DNA of 5,773 nucleotides. It comes from an uncultured Solirubrobacter sp. GTDB lineage: Bacteria; Actinomycetota; Thermoleophilia; Solirubrobacterales; Solirubrobacteraceae. The translations under genes were made by a program, and so were the position numbers. The notes under the pieces are model-generated. The model was not told the DNA's origin. It made no database searches and saw nothing but the letters and a program-made list of their open reading frames with translations. Location of the stretch: assembly GCA_937871635.1 (NCBI GenBank), contig CALMNS010000208.1, positions 1-5,773 on the forward strand. Reading direction: 5' to 3'. The stretch's first letter is position 1; each line of letters opens with the position of its first letter. Shown one piece after another: positions 5,612 through 5,773 of this stretch.

Positions 5612-5773
5612 GTGATCGTCCTTCGGGTGCTCGTCGTCGCCGCCGGCCTGGCGCTGGCCCTGCCGGAGGTCGCCGCGGGGGCCGGCCGGCCCTCGATCGC
5701 GGCGCTCCAGGTCGCCCTGCGGGCGGAGGGGACCTACTCGGGCGCGATCGACGGCGTCCGCGGCCCCGGGACC
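5612..5773 (+). CDS. Secreted peptidoglycan-binding-domain protein (5' part only)
   Basis: The first 54 codons of a gene that runs off the right edge. Residues 1-24 look like a Sec signal peptide: an arginine at position 5, the hydrophobic core VLVVAAGLALALP, then EVAAGA with an A-x-A cleavage site after about residue 24. From residue 28, SIAALQVALRAEGTYSGAID followed by GVRGPGT matches the start of a PG_binding_1 repeat (family pattern LQ..L...G.Y.G.iDG..GpgT), which anchors proteins to cell-wall peptidoglycan. The catalytic part, if any, is outside the window. Proteins of this layout often carry a murein hydrolase, peptidase or transglycosylase domain, but none can be seen here. An alternative start at GTG 5558 would add 18 residues ending in a basic stretch (PRRWAKARQ). 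GTG 5612 is preferred because of its ribosome site and a compact signal peptide. Confidence 0.8.
   Translation, partial: MIVLRVLVVAAGLALALPEVAAGAGRPSIAALQVALRAEGTYSGAIDGVRGPGT

Noticed and set aside
4518..5615. 365-residue + strand open frame across the reductase and exporter
   Set aside because: Arg/Ser/Pro-rich shadow. Both underlying genes have clear family motifs in other frames.
5593..5773. CTG-started frame placed correctly after the strong AAGGAGGT
   Set aside because: It is open to the edge but reads as an Arg/Gly/Pro-rich shadow. The frame from 5612 encodes a clear signal peptide and peptidoglycan-binding motif.

Overview
The window is uniformly GC-rich. Its codons strongly prefer G or C at the third position, and its starts are GTG, TTG and ATG. 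Genes are tightly packed, with 4-base start/stop overlaps. This suggests a high-GC actinobacterium. A small CHAD gene joined directly to ppk1 would suit the Thermoleophilia/Solirubrobacterales, but that placement is inference from gene content and not a database match.

Left part (1-2783, + strand): a polyphosphate block. The Ala/Pro/Glu-rich C-terminal tail of an unidentified gene ends at 88 and overlaps the GTG start of a small CHAD-domain protein (85-672). That gene in turn overlaps the TTG start of a complete polyphosphate kinase 1 (669-2783). All the PPK1 catalytic and ligand-binding residues I could check are present, at a constant offset of 12 from E. coli Ppk numbering. CHAD domains bind polyphosphate, so the pair probably makes a polymer and a protein that binds it. 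A GC-rich hairpin lies in the short gap before the next, convergent gene.

Middle part (2810-5424): a self-contained regulator/effector module. An AraC-family regulator on the - strand is divergent from a two-gene + strand operon. That operon encodes an NmrA-like NAD(P)-binding reductase and a LysE/RhtB-type membrane exporter, coupled by an ATGA overlap. The divergent region is only 45 bp with the longest reading of the regulator. It grows to about 105 bp if the regulator starts at an internal GTG (3781) and the reductase at ATG 3887. The longer version contains a 20-bp inverted repeat with perfect 7-bp arms and a second with 6-bp arms, both good operator candidates. A plausible but unproven reading is a stress- or metabolite-responsive cassette that converts a small molecule and exports it.

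Right part (5425-5773): a 187-base gene-free leader with several possible RNA stems and a strong Shine-Dalgarno sequence that no usable start follows. After it comes the 5' end of a secreted protein, with a signal peptide and then a peptidoglycan-binding (PG_binding_1) repeat, cut off by the window edge. No rRNA, tRNA, CRISPR array, insertion sequence or phage gene was seen. The most notable points are the divergent operator region with the corrected regulator start, and the structured leader of the cell-wall gene.
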